Assembly (NCBI GenBank): GCA_959347315.1
Contig: OY365812.1
Coordinates: 1,368,727 to 1,432,726, forward strand
Length of the DNA: 64,000 nucleotides
DNA from: Bimastos eiseni
Lineage: Eukaryota > Annelida > Clitellata > Crassiclitellata > Lumbricidae
Direction: 5' to 3'
Shown one piece after another: positions 11,846 to 23,570 of the stretch (position 1 is its first letter; every line of letters starts with the position of its first letter). The position numbers were made by a program, and so were the translations under genes. A model generated the notes under the pieces. The model was not told the origin of the DNA, ran no database searches, and saw only the letters and a list, made by a program, of their open reading frames with translations.

Positions 11846-13343
11846 ACAGTTCTAACCAATCGGTTAGAATAGATAGATTCACCTGCATCATAAGAATATT
11901 TTTCTGGAAATACTTGTGAAATTTAGAAAACAACCGTTTTAAACTGTCGCAAGATGCTGACAAAACATATGTCACAAATCGCAATCGCAATATTAGGCAA
12001 AGCATAAACACCTCTTAATCGCTTCTCCAGGCGCTATATATAAATAAAAACATCACGCTGTCGTGCCAAAGTAACTATAAACCTAATTGCTCGCAAATAG
12101 TGTCGTTTACCTGAAACTCCGATCAATATTATTGATGATTAAAAGTGCAGTATGAACAAATGATGACAGGTTATTACTGGAGTCGAATTTGAGCTGTTGG
12201 CAGCCATGCAATGCGCCCATTACCTTATACATATAATTTATCCAACGCCGCAGAATAGCAAGAGAGACGGAACAACTCAACCTCGGTGGTTTTGAGTCTT
12301 AATTTCTTTTTGTGTTATCCTGAATGTCCGCGTTTTGATTTCGAAAAGAATCCTGTGATTGATAGAAGATAAGTGCGTTTATTTAAAAACAGCACAATCA
12401 GACAATAACACATGAATGGTTATACCAGTGACATTAAGCAGTAATAGTATTTAGACTAAATAACAAGCAAAGTACTTATCTTTTTTGTATCAACTATTAG
12501 GAAAATGCATAAGAACAGCCAATTAACGAGGGAACAAGAGACAAATATGAAACAGCGCTGTGAACGTTTCAGAGGTGTCCAATTGCAATATCATATCTGC
12601 TAATGAAATTTCTAGTGTGTGGCGCCATTTTCGGCTTCTTAAAATAATAATTCATGCAGTGTCTTCCATAATCCACCGATGCATTTGTTTTTCTACCCGG
12701 CTTCGTATTCCTCCCACGTGACAAACATGACGAATGCGTTTACACGATTACCCAAAAGACAATTTGTGAGTTACAGTACTTGGTTAAAGTTTCCACAATT
12801 TCATATTATTTTCAATTCGGTGACAAAACGTTAAGCGAACAGATACAGGTTGTGCGTGTGGCCCATTAGCAGCAGAAGGGCGACGCAATCGAATCTGGTA
12901 GTCAAAAGATGTGAAAAACTATTGGAAACAACTCAATCGCCTACCTCAAAAACGGCAGAATCGTCGTCTTGGAACTGCAAAGACACCTTTTCCTATTTAC
13001 TCCTGTTTTTAAATTAATTATGGTACGCATTATTAGTTTATAATAATTGAATTAAAGATAGATCAGCAGCGATATTCATTTAAATGGATGAATGAAAATC
13101 AAACATCTTAAAACTCAAACAACTGAGCAAAGAAATTTAGAACAGATTCAAATGGATTCAATATATTTCTGGGATTGCTCGTGAAATTTTATTAAATCGT
13201 GTCTGATATCCTCGGGATATTGAAAAAAACACTGGTTGGCAATCGCAATAATCGACAACGCATCGTCACCTTTGAATCGCTGTATCAGACATTATAAGTT
13301 TGATATAACTCTTGCTCCTACTAAGTTTAGATCCTTCATTGAC
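11846..13343. other. No gene; old interspersed repeats
   Basis: Words of the dispersed family occur at about 12560-12610 (AGGTGTCCAATTGCAATATC) and 12970-13010 (GACACCTTTTCC). A 'TTAGAATAGATAGATTCA' stretch resembles one near 14740. No exon was recognised on either strand. Confidence 0.35.
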
Positions 13344-13345
13344 GG

Positions 13346-13424
13346 CATCCTACGACAAAGCGTCCTACGCCAAAACGTCCTACGCCAAAACGTCCTACGC
13401 CAAAGCGTCCTACGCCAAAATGTC
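13346..13424 (+). repeat. 15-bp minisatellite (AACGTCCTACGCCAA), about 5 units
   Basis: Five units differ at one or two bases each (AAAGCG versus AAAACG). A related word set (CCGACAAAA, GCCCGACAAAAT) appears once at about 34570-34630. Confidence 0.9.
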
Positions 13425-14340
13425 CTGTACCGTATGTATATAATTGTATAATGCATCTTTTCATTATTGACGCATAGTAAGGGTAACAGGCCAAACAGTC
13501 AGAACATCACAATTTCAAAAAAATCAATCTAAACTGTTATGTCGCACGTATTGGCGCTCCTCGTTTTAGGATACACATTGACTTCGTTATACTTGCAGAG
13601 TTATTCACCAAAGATATTTAATTATATAACTAAAACCCGTAATTAAATCCCTGTCATCAGCAAGATTACGACAAACATTGGATAACATGCTTTGGGTTTT
13701 GTGCTGCGCTTAGATATCCTTAATAATAATTATACATGTTAGGTTATATTTGATAATTATTTGCTTTTGTAGATTAAAACCACCGTTTTTTTAACGAAGT
13801 AGCAACGAGAAATACGACGTTCAAGGACATTATTGAACTGCATCTCCTCAGATCAATAATCATTTCAATTATTCTTAACCGGTTAGAGTGTAATAATGCA
13901 GAGTGAAAATTCGATTTATCGATGTATTTATATACGAGTCGTTAGTATTTAAAAATGTGTCAAGTCACAATACAATATCTAGGAGTTAAATGTCTAGTGT
14001 TTCGCAATTTTTTGTTGTAAATGCATCTGAACCTGTGATCTATATTAATTTATTTCGCATAGGGTAATTAGATAATAGAATTGAAAATTAAATAAAATTA
14101 TGTTTGAGAAAATGTATAAATTACAGTTTTATTATTTATATAATTATATAGTTATATAATTATATAATTATATAATGATATGTTTATATATATGTTTATA
14201 TATAATTATATAATTATAATAGAGGCAACAAATCAAACAGTCTTTACTTCACATTAAACAATCGAGCTAACTAAGTATCCCAGATGCATACGCTTTTTTG
14301 TTAATAAATTTCTTTATAATTACAGAAAATGTTCACAAAT
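13425..14340. other. AT-rich spacer with palindromic TATAATTATA tract
   Basis: Positions about 14128-14215 are nearly pure A/T with self-complementary TTATATAATTATATAA words that could form a cruciform. No gene was seen. Confidence 0.45.
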
Positions 14341-14700
14341 AATCATAGGGTGGGGCCCCTTATTTATTTAGTTTGGGGTGCGGGCCCGGGTCATTTGTGC
14401 CCACTTTACCCCATCTCAGTGGACCTGGCGACTTGTCTCATTATAATATCAAGGACAGTTTACGTATTAATTTCACGCTCTCTTTGATCCTCTCTCTCAT
14501 ATAAACTGTTCTTTTCAGCCGTGTTAGGTGCCTTGAACGGGCGCAATATAAAGTTTAGTTGTGAATGACTGAATGAATCAGAAGCAGCGATGTCGTTTGA
14601 AAGGTGGGGTGACTCCAAAGGATGGGTGTAAGAAATGTGGGACGAAAGACAAACGTATATCGTGCCCCATCTCTGTAAAAGGATCGCTGCCCATAGAATG
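14341..14700. repeat. LINE tail plus a segment homologous to 57126-57205
   Basis: Positions 14530-14585 carry a plus-strand CR1/L2-like tail (TTGAACGGGCGCAATATAAA then AATGACTGAATGAATC). Positions 14575-14665 read on the minus strand match 57126-57205 (CCCACATTTCTTACACCC versus CTCCACATCTCTTACCCC, and CACCTTTCAAACGA versus CACCTCTCAAACGA). The family of the shared segment is unknown. Confidence 0.5.
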
Positions 14701-16317
14701 AATGAATGAAAATCAAACATCGTAAAAGTCGAACACCTGAGCAAAGAAATTTGGAACAGATTCATTTGGATTCATAATAATATTATATTTCTTAGAATGC
14801 TCGGGAAAATTTACTAAATGTTTTTGATAGGAACAAGATGGTGAAGAGTTACTGGTTCGCAAACAACAATCATAGACCGCACTTAGACACCTGTGAATCG
14901 CTGCTTCCGACGTTATATATAAGTCTTGCTCCAATTAATTTCAGTCCACCGTCTTCAATTTCAATGATCTACAGCATTGATAAACTGAAACCACTAAAAC
15001 TACAACAATTACTTAACCACCTGTAAAGATCCTTTAAAATGTGGATAATGGCCTTGTTTTAAATTGAGTTTGTCATTCTCTGGTGGCCACAATGAGCTCT
15101 ATTGTAAATTTTGACGTTGTAGAAGTCTTGAAATATGTAGTATGTCTGTGTCTTTGTATCTGTGCCTCTCTGTGTTTGTCTAACCAACAATCGACTGCGA
15201 ATTGGTTGAAAGAAGCGCGTCAGAAAGGACAGGTATCTATTAAGCTATCGTATACATTGTTTTCGATGCCATTTCCGTATGTTTTCTAAGTAGGACAATA
15301 ATTTGTTATATTGCAATTCGATTCCTCTCTGTGTCCGAGTGAATCTCTGCATTTCGATTACAAATAGAAGCGCATCAGAATTGTAGCGTAACTGAACACG
15401 TGACACATTTCCTGATCCAGTGTAGAGCCAAACGGCCTTCAACAGAGACAAACGGTTTTGAAATTGAACTTGGAGAATGCTTGGATTGATGAAAGCTGGT
15501 ATTCGTCAACATTCCTGTCAACTTGACTACCATCGGTAGTTTTGAGGTTCAAGTGATTCTTGTTTTCCGCTAAATGTCAGCATTTTTTATTCGAAATGAT
15601 TGATGTTTTCTGCTTAACTCACTAATAGCCATTTAGTAATGTAGTTCTATTTTGTTCGTAATTAAAGGAAAATGTCGAATATATTGCAACCTTATTATCG
15701 TTTCAAAGGTGTCTAATCGCAATATGGTATTTACAATATTTAAATCACCAATGTTTTTTCGCTCTTTTGTTCAGTTGTCTATGCATTTTATCAATTTCTT
15801 TGCTTGGCACATTTTTAGAAAAAATTTACAAATTAAACCAATAAGTGCGACGACTGGTTCGGTGTTGCTTAATAAAGTGTATCTTAACAAGGATGTTTTG
15901 CGCCGTTCCATTCATTTCTATAGACAGGAAACTTTTACTACCACATGAATGGTTCAATTTTTTAATTTAACATTCATGATATTAATACATGAGTGTATGT
16001 CATCTTCGTATTTATGAACATCTATCTGAATACACACATTGCATATCTACGCAATTGTCCAATTGAAGAAATATTATTGTAAAGGAAACAAATCAAACAG
16101 ACATTATTTCCTCATTAAACAATCAATCTAATCACTTATGCCAGAAGTATATATATAAGTTTTTACACTATGCGTTATATATTTTAACTAATAACATGCA
16201 AAATAGTTCAGCCACGATATTCATTTGGTTATAGAATTAAGTACCATAAATAGATTACCTGTCAGCCAATAAGCGGCTATAAACGCTGATGAATATACTT
16301 GCGATTTTGGGTTGGGT
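14701..16317. other. No gene; traces of the dispersed repeat family
   Basis: About 14880-14930 has TAGACACCTGTGAATCGCTG, like 13263 and 18148. About 15300-15360 has the TCTCTGTGTCCGAGTGAATC block and about 15702 has AAAGGTGTCTAATCGCAATA. These are words of one diverged family. No convincing exon was found. Confidence 0.4.
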
Positions 16318-17645
16318 TTACACACCGTTAATTAGGGGTTTAAAATTGAGTTTATAAGAGGTAAGTTTCTTTTGAAGGCTAAGTTTTTTTGGTAAACTCC
16401 TTCTCATGAAGAGACATGAAACTGGACTTTGTAGCATGTGTAATGTCACAGAAAATATTAACCATTTATTGTTAGATTGTAGAAAAGGGAACATCTCTAG
16501 CACATTAAAAGATGCATGTGTTTTATATAAAATGGATTTTAATACAAAGAATTTACTAAGTGACGGTTGTATGCAAAGTAAAGTTTACATGCTTGTAAAC
16601 CTTATTGGTAAGAGGAAAGTTATGTAAACGTAATCCTAAACAAATTTATTTTTTTATATTTTTAATGTGTGAAAATTAATTGTTAAAATGAGCAATAGTT
16701 ACGAAGGTCTTGCTTTGTTTCTTATGGATTGATTTTATTGACGATTGTGTGTCAGGTGAGGGAATTGAGTGGGGTGATCTTGGTAGACATTATGCATAGC
16801 TACAGTCTGTAAATATCTGGTAAACATTTTGCACTAGATTAAAAAATCTTTATTCAAATTGAAATTGGTTAAATGTAATTAAACACGTACCCAGGTACTA
16901 GTGCGTTGAGGGGAGTGTTGTCTTCTTGCATCAAGTATCCATTGCAGTTATGATGAGAAGTTATCTCAAGACTTAGTAATAGATGCTGTAGAATGGCTAT
17001 TGCTTTTGATTTTAAAAAAACCTTTATTCCAATTGCTTTGCATTGATTGTGTTAATTAGGTGTTTACACAAACATGCGATAATTAATATTGACCTCATTT
17101 GAGTCATTTCATACATATACATACATATATGACAAATGTTAATGGAGTTGTATTAGAAAGTCAAAGTGAGTAAGTTAAAATCTATGCAAAGATGTAGTTC
17201 ACTGTATATTATCACTTGGTATAACATGATAAATAAATAGTGTACACTTACATTATTAGAAAATATTTATGTAATAATGTTTAATAGAATAAGAACATTA
17301 TGGCAAAATTCCAAGCCACAAATTCTTTGAAGGTATGATGATTAGATAAATGTACTTAGTGATTGGTCACACACAATTTGTTTTATTTTGAACATTTCTT
17401 TATCCAAATATTGATGCAAATATTGTTACATTTGCAATGAGATACCACATGACATGTATTTTAGATGATGTTAATCCGTTATTATTTATGTGTAAAACAA
17501 TGAACATTAGTTTAAAATTCAGACAGTTATGAATTATGTCTTTTGGATGCTATGAATTTATTATCACTGTACTGTATATGTTTCAAATTGTCGTCAACGA
17601 CCATTGATGTCATACGGCGACGTTAAACTGTGGAATAATAATGAA
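16318..17645 (+). mobile_element. 5'-truncated RNase-H-bearing non-LTR retrotransposon, copy 2
   Basis: Homologous to the 3' part of the element at 5141-6957. It has the same Cys/His knuckle ORF end (16406-16627), the same AT-rich 3' region (TGACCTCATTTGAGTCATTT) and the same terminus (GACGTTAAACTGTGGA). It lacks the RNase H domain, so it is truncated further than copy 1. Several small indels separate the copies, so both are old. Confidence 0.8.
16406..16627 (+). pseudogene. LINE ORF2 C-terminal fragment
   Basis: Reads MKRHETGLCSMCNVTENINH, then LLLDC..., ending KVYMLVNLIGKRKVM and a stop. It is open where copy 1 is frameshifted, so this is the better record of the ORF end. The CxxC/H/C pattern matches the knuckle after RNase H in LINE proteins. 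Confidence 0.75.
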
Positions 17646-17671
17646 GGCTATACTTCCTGATTGCACTTTCA

Positions 17672-17756
17672 CAGCGCCAATTCCAGGTCAGAATAAGAAG
17701 GAGGACTCTAGTGATCCATGTTATCACACAGTGTCGTTAAGCTGAAGCTGAATAAC
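17672..17756 (+). repeat. RTE-type LINE 3' tail
   Basis: GCGCCAATTCCAGG (mutated head), AGAAGGAGGACTCTAGTGATC and ATCACACAGTGTCGTTAAGC. It begins about 30 bp after the end of the LINE copy upstream. Confidence 0.65.
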
Positions 17757-17904
17757 GTGATTTTATGTTATCGCTTTAGATTGAATTTAAATGGGTTAAT
17801 AATATTCATATCTTTCTGGGTATGTCCTCTAAAGTTGAAAGAAGTTCTACAGTCACAATATGTCGAAGAAATCAGATTCTCACTTGGCAATTAGGCAATT
17901 AGGC

Positions 17905-18100
17905 AGCGCCGTGCTTTCTCGGTTGGGACGGGCCTTCATTATGGAATGATCTTCCATTTGAGCTCCGCTCATTGCTCGTGGCCCAACCCTCAAGACGTTT
18001 TTCTATAGTTGTGGCTGGGCTGGGTAGGCTTCTTGACTGGGCGCTATTTAAATGCTCAGAATGAATGACTGAATGAATGAATGAATGAATGAATTAATTA
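17905..18100 (+). pseudogene. CR1/L2-like LINE 3' end
   Basis: Contains GCCTTCATTATGGAATGATC...CTCAAGACGTTTTTCTATAG, a frameshifted version of the AF..WN-LP..LR...LKTFLF ORF end. It is followed by TTCTTGACTGGGCGCTATTTAAATG and an AATG microsatellite, the family's 3' tail. Confidence 0.6.
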
Positions 18101-19064
18101 ATTTATGAATAAAACCCTGGTAATCAACCGCAACATTATGCTGCAATTAGACACCTTTAAATCGCTGTCAAGGAAGCTATAATAACGACTTTCTGCTCTA
18201 GTGTCGTGTTAAATATGTCGATAGTGACGTAAAGGTCCTTACATAGTATGCCTAAAGTGAAACTACTATAATTAGTACAACCACTAAAGCTAGGTGGCTA
18301 AAGTAACATGCTGTCTGAGCAACCGGTAAGGTTTCTTTAAGCAATGGTGAACCGTGAATTGGGGCGCTAGAGAAGCCTTGAAAGAGGTTTCATGCATATC
18401 TGTCAGTCCGTGTCTTTGTATTTGTCTCTCTCTGTGTTTGTCTTACCAACTACTGACTGCGATGTCATTGGCAGAAGAGCTTCAGAAAAGACCGGCATTA
18501 ATGAAACTTTATTTTCAATGCAATTCCTGTTAAAATAAGGAAGTTTTTCGTTTCTTTGCATCTATGTTCCTCTCTGCGTTCGAGCAAAGTCTGTTTCTGG
18601 TTTCTTAGACATATTATATTAATAACTGAAACGATAATCTCTTCTAATATTATTCATCTTTAAGCTATACGAGCTTGCAGCGTTTATCAGTTCATGTCTT
18701 GCTTTCCTTTGCCCTCATACGTCAGAGGAAATTCTATAAATCTGCGAAATGATCATTATATATTATTATTGAGAAAGAGAATTAATGGTGTCTATACATA
18801 GTGAAACATTGCGGTTTTGTTATCTCATACAAAACGTCATTTCGGGACTGCAATGGCACTTTTCCTATTTCATCATTTATTTTAAGTACTGCTATAGCAA
18901 TTGACTGCTAATATCTAAAGTCTAAAGACATGTTATAGCAGCAAAATGGCACTAACTTTGAAACGGCGCTTGTTTATATCCAAATGCCTTGGTCTTCATA
19001 TTTTCTAATTTCTGAATTAGAGAGCATCGTTGACATCGTGGGATCAGAAGAGATCACATCGAAT
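18101..19064. repeat. Diverged interspersed family copy (about 18140-18980)
   Basis: TTAGACACCTTTAAATCGCTG, later CTCTCTGCGTTCGAGCAAAG, AATGGTGTCTATACATAG, ATGGCACTTTTCCTATTTC and AAGACATGTTATAGCAGCAA occur in the same order as at 8050-9200. No ORF was recognised. Confidence 0.45.
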
Positions 19065-19205
19065 CGTATCGTATCATTGGATTTATATAGCGCCTCTGTG
19101 ACTAACTATTCAGAGGCGCTTTCGGCACGGAAACTACGGTGAACCAGAAACGCCTTTAAAAATTGAGAATCCAATGAAGAGAATCCAGTCATTAGTTCAG
19201 CCCTT
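19065..19205 (-). repeat. CR1/L2-like LINE 3' end
   Basis: On the minus strand the reading LRAELMTGFSSLDSQFLKAF...FRAESASE is followed by GGCGCTATATAAATCCAATG and ATACGATACGATTCG. It shows both the ORF end and the (ATACG)-type tail. Confidence 0.6.
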
Positions 19206-19464
19206 AGTTATTTAATGTATTATCTGCATTGTGATTTTTTGAAGCGCTTTATTATAATTACCGCAACGTTAGTTTCCATTTGGCAATGTATGCATTCTTA
19301 CTGCGCAAATAGTTGTTGATGGATGGATACATGACCCAATGTGGCCTAGAAATACCAACCTTCAACTAAAATACACGTTTAGACTTTTGTTATTTGTTCT
19401 ACTTGGCAAATTAAACATCTCAAGAGTCGAATGTTATTAGCGTGAAAACGGAATGAAGAATATA

Positions 19465-19560
19465 CTAATTCATTCATTACGAGAATTTGTGCATAGCGCC
19501 TTTTCAAAGGCCTACTCAGAGGCGCTCCCAATCCCAGCGCGGTCAAATAAAACAGTCTTC
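19465..19560 (-). repeat. CR1/L2-like LINE tail
   Basis: GAGCGCCTCTGAGTAGGCC then AAGGCGCTATGCACAAATTC and AATGAATGAAT on the minus strand. The protein part is barely visible. Confidence 0.55.
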
Positions 19561-19852
19561 GACTTCTTAAATAATTCATACTTGCGCACAAGTTATTTTG
19601 GCGACTTTTTAAAAATCCGTTCGATTGCACAGCCTCCATTATAGACATTATTCAAATATTCATTCATTACTATTTTAAACACTATAACTGAATTCTCTGT
19701 CACCAAAGATATGGCGATAAACGCTGGATAATTATACTTGTGAGCAGCGCTTGCGCTAACACACCCTTATTAAGTTTCAAATTTAGTCAATATAAAATTA
19801 ATTTGCTTTTAGAGGCATCAGGTGCATGTTTCTTCACATCTGATTGCAATCT

Positions 19853-19936
19853 TACAGTGCCAGTCCCAAGCCTTGATAAAGGAGGAGGTCGCTGCTGATG
19901 ATCATTGTTATCACACAGTGTCGTTAGACGGCGATA
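19853..19936 (+). repeat. RTE-type LINE 3' tail
   Basis: CAGTGCCAGTCCCAAGCC, TGATAAAGGAGGAGGTCGCTG and ATCACACAGTGTCGTTAGAC. One of the better copies. Confidence 0.75.
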
Positions 19937-20354
19937 AACGCTATATAATAATACTTGTGATGTTACGTTTTATTGCGTCACCGCTAATTAGGTTTCAAGT
20001 TGAGTTTGAATAAATTTGATTTCGTTTTCGATTTTGCAGCTCACAAGTATCATCGTAATTCTTGTTCAGTTTTCGCTCCGATTGCGAAGTATGAAAAAAA
20101 GTCGACGTCAAGGGTTTTCAAAATCAACTTTTATAAGACGCTTCACAATACATCGTCTTCAGTTTTTTATCTCTTTCTTTATATAAATTATATGTTAAAT
20201 AGATGTACTTCATACAGGGCCCATAAGGCAAAGAAGGGCGACGTATTCGACCTTGCTTGATAGTCATAAGATTTCGCACAACACTGGAAACAACTTATTA
20301 ACTCATTCACCTACCTCGAAAAAATTACTGAGAAAAAGTAACGATGAGTTGTAG

Positions 20355-20460
20355 TAGTATAGTTGTTGTTTAACGACATCGTGTGATAACAGACACCATT
20401 AGCGTCACCCTCCTCCTCTATCCAGGCTTGATATTTGAGACTGGCACTACCACAAGCAGG
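20355..20460 (-). repeat. RTE-type LINE 3' tail
   Basis: On the minus strand: TGCCAGTCTCAAATATCAAG, CCTGGATAGAGGAGGAGG, GTGACGCTAATGGTG and CGATGTCGTTAAACAAC. A LINE tail word TTATATAGCGCCTC follows on the plus strand at about 20498. Confidence 0.7.
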
Positions 20461-21114
20461 GTTTTTTGCTTTAACACCATCGTTTTCATTCATTTGTTAT
20501 ATAGCGCCTCTATAAGGCTAGTTAAACGACATTGTGGCAACAAAATGGGTATTTACTTTGAACGAAAACATTTTAAACAGCAATCACTTTTCGTTTGGTA
20601 TAATACAATCGTTATATCAAGCATTTTTTACACATATTCGAATGTAATAAATACAAACCATTCGTTAAATTTAAAAAAAAACAATTTCAGCTAACGCACT
20701 CGCAAATGAGTTATCACTGCAGTGATTTGAAACCGGTTAGAAAGTGGGAAAATATAATGCATTAATAAAATTAGGGTAATTGTAATTGTAATTACGAAAA
20801 TTTTTATAGCGGCGTAAGTAGCAAGCTACTTCTAAGATGCTGTACATGTACATGACAGTTCACTGCTGATAATTGTAGTACTAGTTACTAGTACCAATAG
20901 TAGTTATAGTACCAATAGTACTTATAGTACTAATTACTAAGTACTGCCGATAATTATAGTAATAATTATAGTACTACTTCTGAACCTTACAGAGAATGTA
21001 CAGTTTTAACCTTTTTGAAGGCAGAGTAATATATAGTTTCACGAGAACGGATTAAAAGGTGTTCCACGCAATTGACTGTGTGACTAATATTTTTATGTCC
21101 ACTGCATCGATGGC
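20461..21114. repeat. Spacer with cryptic AGTACTA/TAATTATAG repeats (about 20870-20985)
   Basis: TAGTACTAGTTACTAGTACC, ATAGTACTTATAGTAC and TAATTATAGTAATAATTATA form an imperfect, self-complementary simple repeat. No gene was seen in the interval. Confidence 0.5.
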
Positions 21115-21185
21115 ATGTGTATTGTATCGTATCCTTAGCTTTATATAGCGCCTCACGAAGAATAACGATTCGGAGGCATAATAAT
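21115..21185 (-). repeat. CR1/L2-like LINE tail fragment
   Basis: Minus strand: GAGGCGCTATATAAAGCTAAG followed by GATACGATAC. Same tail as at 19065. Confidence 0.55.
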
Positions 21186-22040
21186 TATTGTCTCTTTTAA
21201 GCACAAATGTAAACAGCCCATAGGCCTACCCATGGCTGTCTGAGGACCAATCTATAGGGACTCTTTAGTCTTTAAATTCTTCATCAGTGGGACTAGTTAA
21301 TGACTGTGCCTAATTATATGGATACTGCTGATAATACATCGCCTTTACACACCTGTTATTGGATTCGTAACGCTGATATTTATTTGTGCAAACCAGGAGT
21401 GGAACTAATTAAACTCAGCTTATAGGTCAGACGGGTGACACTGCGACACGGTGGTCCAGGCAGTAGAGAGCACTTCAATCCACTCGATATAGCAGACGCC
21501 GCTTGTGCATGAACGGATGTCAAGTGACCACTATTCGTATTCGGTCCGCCCGTTACTATTCGGCGGAATACCGAATAGCTATGTAACCTACTATTCGCCT
21601 CCGAAGCGAACACGAAGCGAATATTTATTCGGTACAGCCCTAGTCTTAAGTCCAGAGAAGAATATGGTAGATTTACCTATTGGTATGAGACACAGTGCCG
21701 CTGGAAGGCCGCTCCAGGTCGCCTGGCCAGTCAGTGAGAAAGCACGACGCTGTCGGATGACAGTCCGCGCTACGGGAACAAGTAATTCCGCTGCGCAGCA
21801 GAGCGTAATGAGCCACGGCGTGTAACAGTTACAATGGGACAAAAAAGTTCAATCAGCTATGGTGGCACAAGGCCTTCTATGCAGCGTCTGACCAGCGCAG
21901 AGACTCGATAAACAATGCTCTACGGGTCAGGGAGCCAGCGCAGGACGTCACGCATGTACCCAAATGTATCATCAATTGTAACATGCCAATCAAATTTCTG
22001 TCCCCGTGTTTTTTGACCTGACTCAGCCACTGTTGTAGTC
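21186..22040. repeat. Spacer with ATTCGG-rich palindromic element (about 21520-21648)
   Basis: TATTCGTATTCGGTCCGCC, CTATTCGGCGGAATACCGAA and TATTTATTCGGTACAGCCCT are inverted ATTCG/CGAAT words. The end, read in reverse, AGGGCTGTACCGAATA, resembles hAT-type transposon termini. The remaining sequence gave no recognisable exon. Confidence 0.4.
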
Positions 22041-22042
22041 AG

Positions 22043-22126
22043 GCAGTGCCAGTCCCAAGCCCAGTTAGTGAAAGATGGCGACCCTAATGATCTTTGCCAT
22101 CAAGCAATTTCGTTAATCTGAGACTA
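22043..22126 (+). repeat. RTE-type LINE 3' tail
   Basis: GCAGTGCCAGTCCCAAGCCC, AGATGGCGACCCTAATGATC, then a mutated AATTTCGTTAATCTG end. Confidence 0.7.
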
Positions 22127-22145
22127 CTGCTAATAATAATTATCC

Positions 22146-22216
22146 GGACGTGTCAGTCCCAAGCTAGTTTAATGAAGGAGGGCGCCTTTAATCATCTTTA
22201 TTATGACACATTGATT
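22146..22216 (+). repeat. RTE-type LINE 3' tail, second nearby copy
   Basis: GTGTCAGTCCCAAGC, ATGAAGGAGGGCGCC and TTATTATGACACATTGAT, lying about 20 bp after the previous copy in the same orientation. Confidence 0.65.
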
Positions 22217-23204
22217 TCAAATAGCAACTAACCAAAAACCAACGGTAATAATTTTATTATTTTAGAATAAAATTGACTTTGTCCATCGCATTCTCGATTA
22301 TTTTGACAGAAGACTTCATTCAAAACATGGACAAACGGTTAAACCTAAATAATATTTATTTTCCTTCATTATTATCAGACCTAGCGATGAGTCAAGCAAT
22401 TGCATTTCAACATTCGATAGATGTCACCGCTGAAGAATGAATACATTTGCCCGCGTTTAGTGGTGTCGTCTAGCGAAAGTGGCTGTTGCTTTCACGACAA
22501 TGAACAATGAAGCGGACTTAATAGCGATTGACAAATTGGTCAAATAACAGATAATTTAGGTGAACGTTGTAAATTTGGTAGTTAATATTTCTGACACTAA
22601 AGCTCATAAACAGACGCTCTAAGCGTGAGATGTATTAAGGAAAGCTATTTCCACTGAATACCCCTTTTACTATTTTTTTTACTTTATATATAAATATCGA
22701 TACTGTTTTGTTTTGAAACGACCACTTCGTCGGAGATCTTTCAACTCTTTTTCATTTATTTTTAGATGGTCGACGGTAAAAGTCGGCTGTAATAGAAACA
22801 GAACAGAAATTAGCAATTCTTCTCGCAGAATGTGTGAGTCCTGATTGAATAATGGCTGAACTTCTTAAATAGGGTAACACTGCCAGCACCCCCTTGCACT
22901 TTGGGAGGAACTGGTCTCTCTTTCTCCATGCTGTACCTGAGAAGCCTGAATACTTTCCTGTTCTCCGTTTAGCTATGTGTTGAGCTTCTGATATATCGAG
23001 TGGCACTATACAAGTTTTCCAATACAATTAAGGTTTGAACTAATACAAATATTAATAATATTTAGTAATAATATGCAAATAATGCAGATTAATAATATAT
23101 TAGTTACATCTGGATGTGTCTCTGCATTCATTCCTTCTCTCTTAATTCATTTTCTCCACTGCTTTGTTCCTACCTTTCCCTTCCTTCTCCCTGACTTCTT
23201 GACT
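22217..23204. other. No gene recognised
   Basis: An open minus-strand reading at 22752-23027 has no recognisable domain. 'GATGGTCGACGGTAAAAGTC' at about 22766 is similar to 'GTGGTCAACGGTAAACG' at about 23892, suggesting another duplicated segment around the repeat pair at 23205/23422. Confidence 0.35.
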
Positions 23205-23570
23205 TGACCTCCCTGGATTTTGACCTGACACCGCAACGAAACGAGAAGCACTGGCAATTGCAAAGTTGACTTAGTGAATAAGCTGGTCGGTCTCCCTATA
23301 GTGACTTTTGTAGGTGCCGATAAATTTTCTAAGATTTACATTACATTACATGAATTTGTATCACATCTGATCCAGTCTCTCGTCTCGCACAACCTCTGTT
23401 ACTGCAATGTTACCTCGGCTTGACCCCCTTAATTTTTACATGGTGCCGGAAAGAAACGAGAGGATTGGCTATTGCGGACTTGATTTGGTATTGGGCTGGT
23501 TAATGAGCTCGTCTCTCTGACGTGGCTTTGGTGATCGCTGACAAATTTTCGAGAATTTACATTACATTGG
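23205..23570 (+). repeat. Direct repeat pair of about 148 bp (23205-23352 and 23422-23570)
   Basis: Both halves run from a CTTGACC-CCTGGA/CCTTAA block, through CGGAAAGAAACGAGA or CGCAACGAAACGAGA, GTCGGTCTCCCT or CTCGTCTCTCTG and GATAAATTTTCTAAG or GACAAATTTTCGAG, to ATTTACATTACATT. They are about 217 bp apart and diverged at many positions. The word TGGTGCCGG resembles a retroelement primer-binding site, but no LTR element was found. Confidence 0.55.

Noticed and set aside
21505..21825. 106-codon plus-strand frame
   Set aside because: It crosses the ATTCGG-type repeat element, shows no recognisable domain, and the opposite strand is open as well.
22752..23027. 91-codon minus-strand frame
   Set aside because: No recognisable motif, no splice support, and located in a duplicated repeat region.
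23422..23460. LTR retrotransposon primer-binding site (TGGTGCCGG)
   Set aside because: No gag/pol sequence, no TG...CA LTR ends and no polypurine tract were found nearby.
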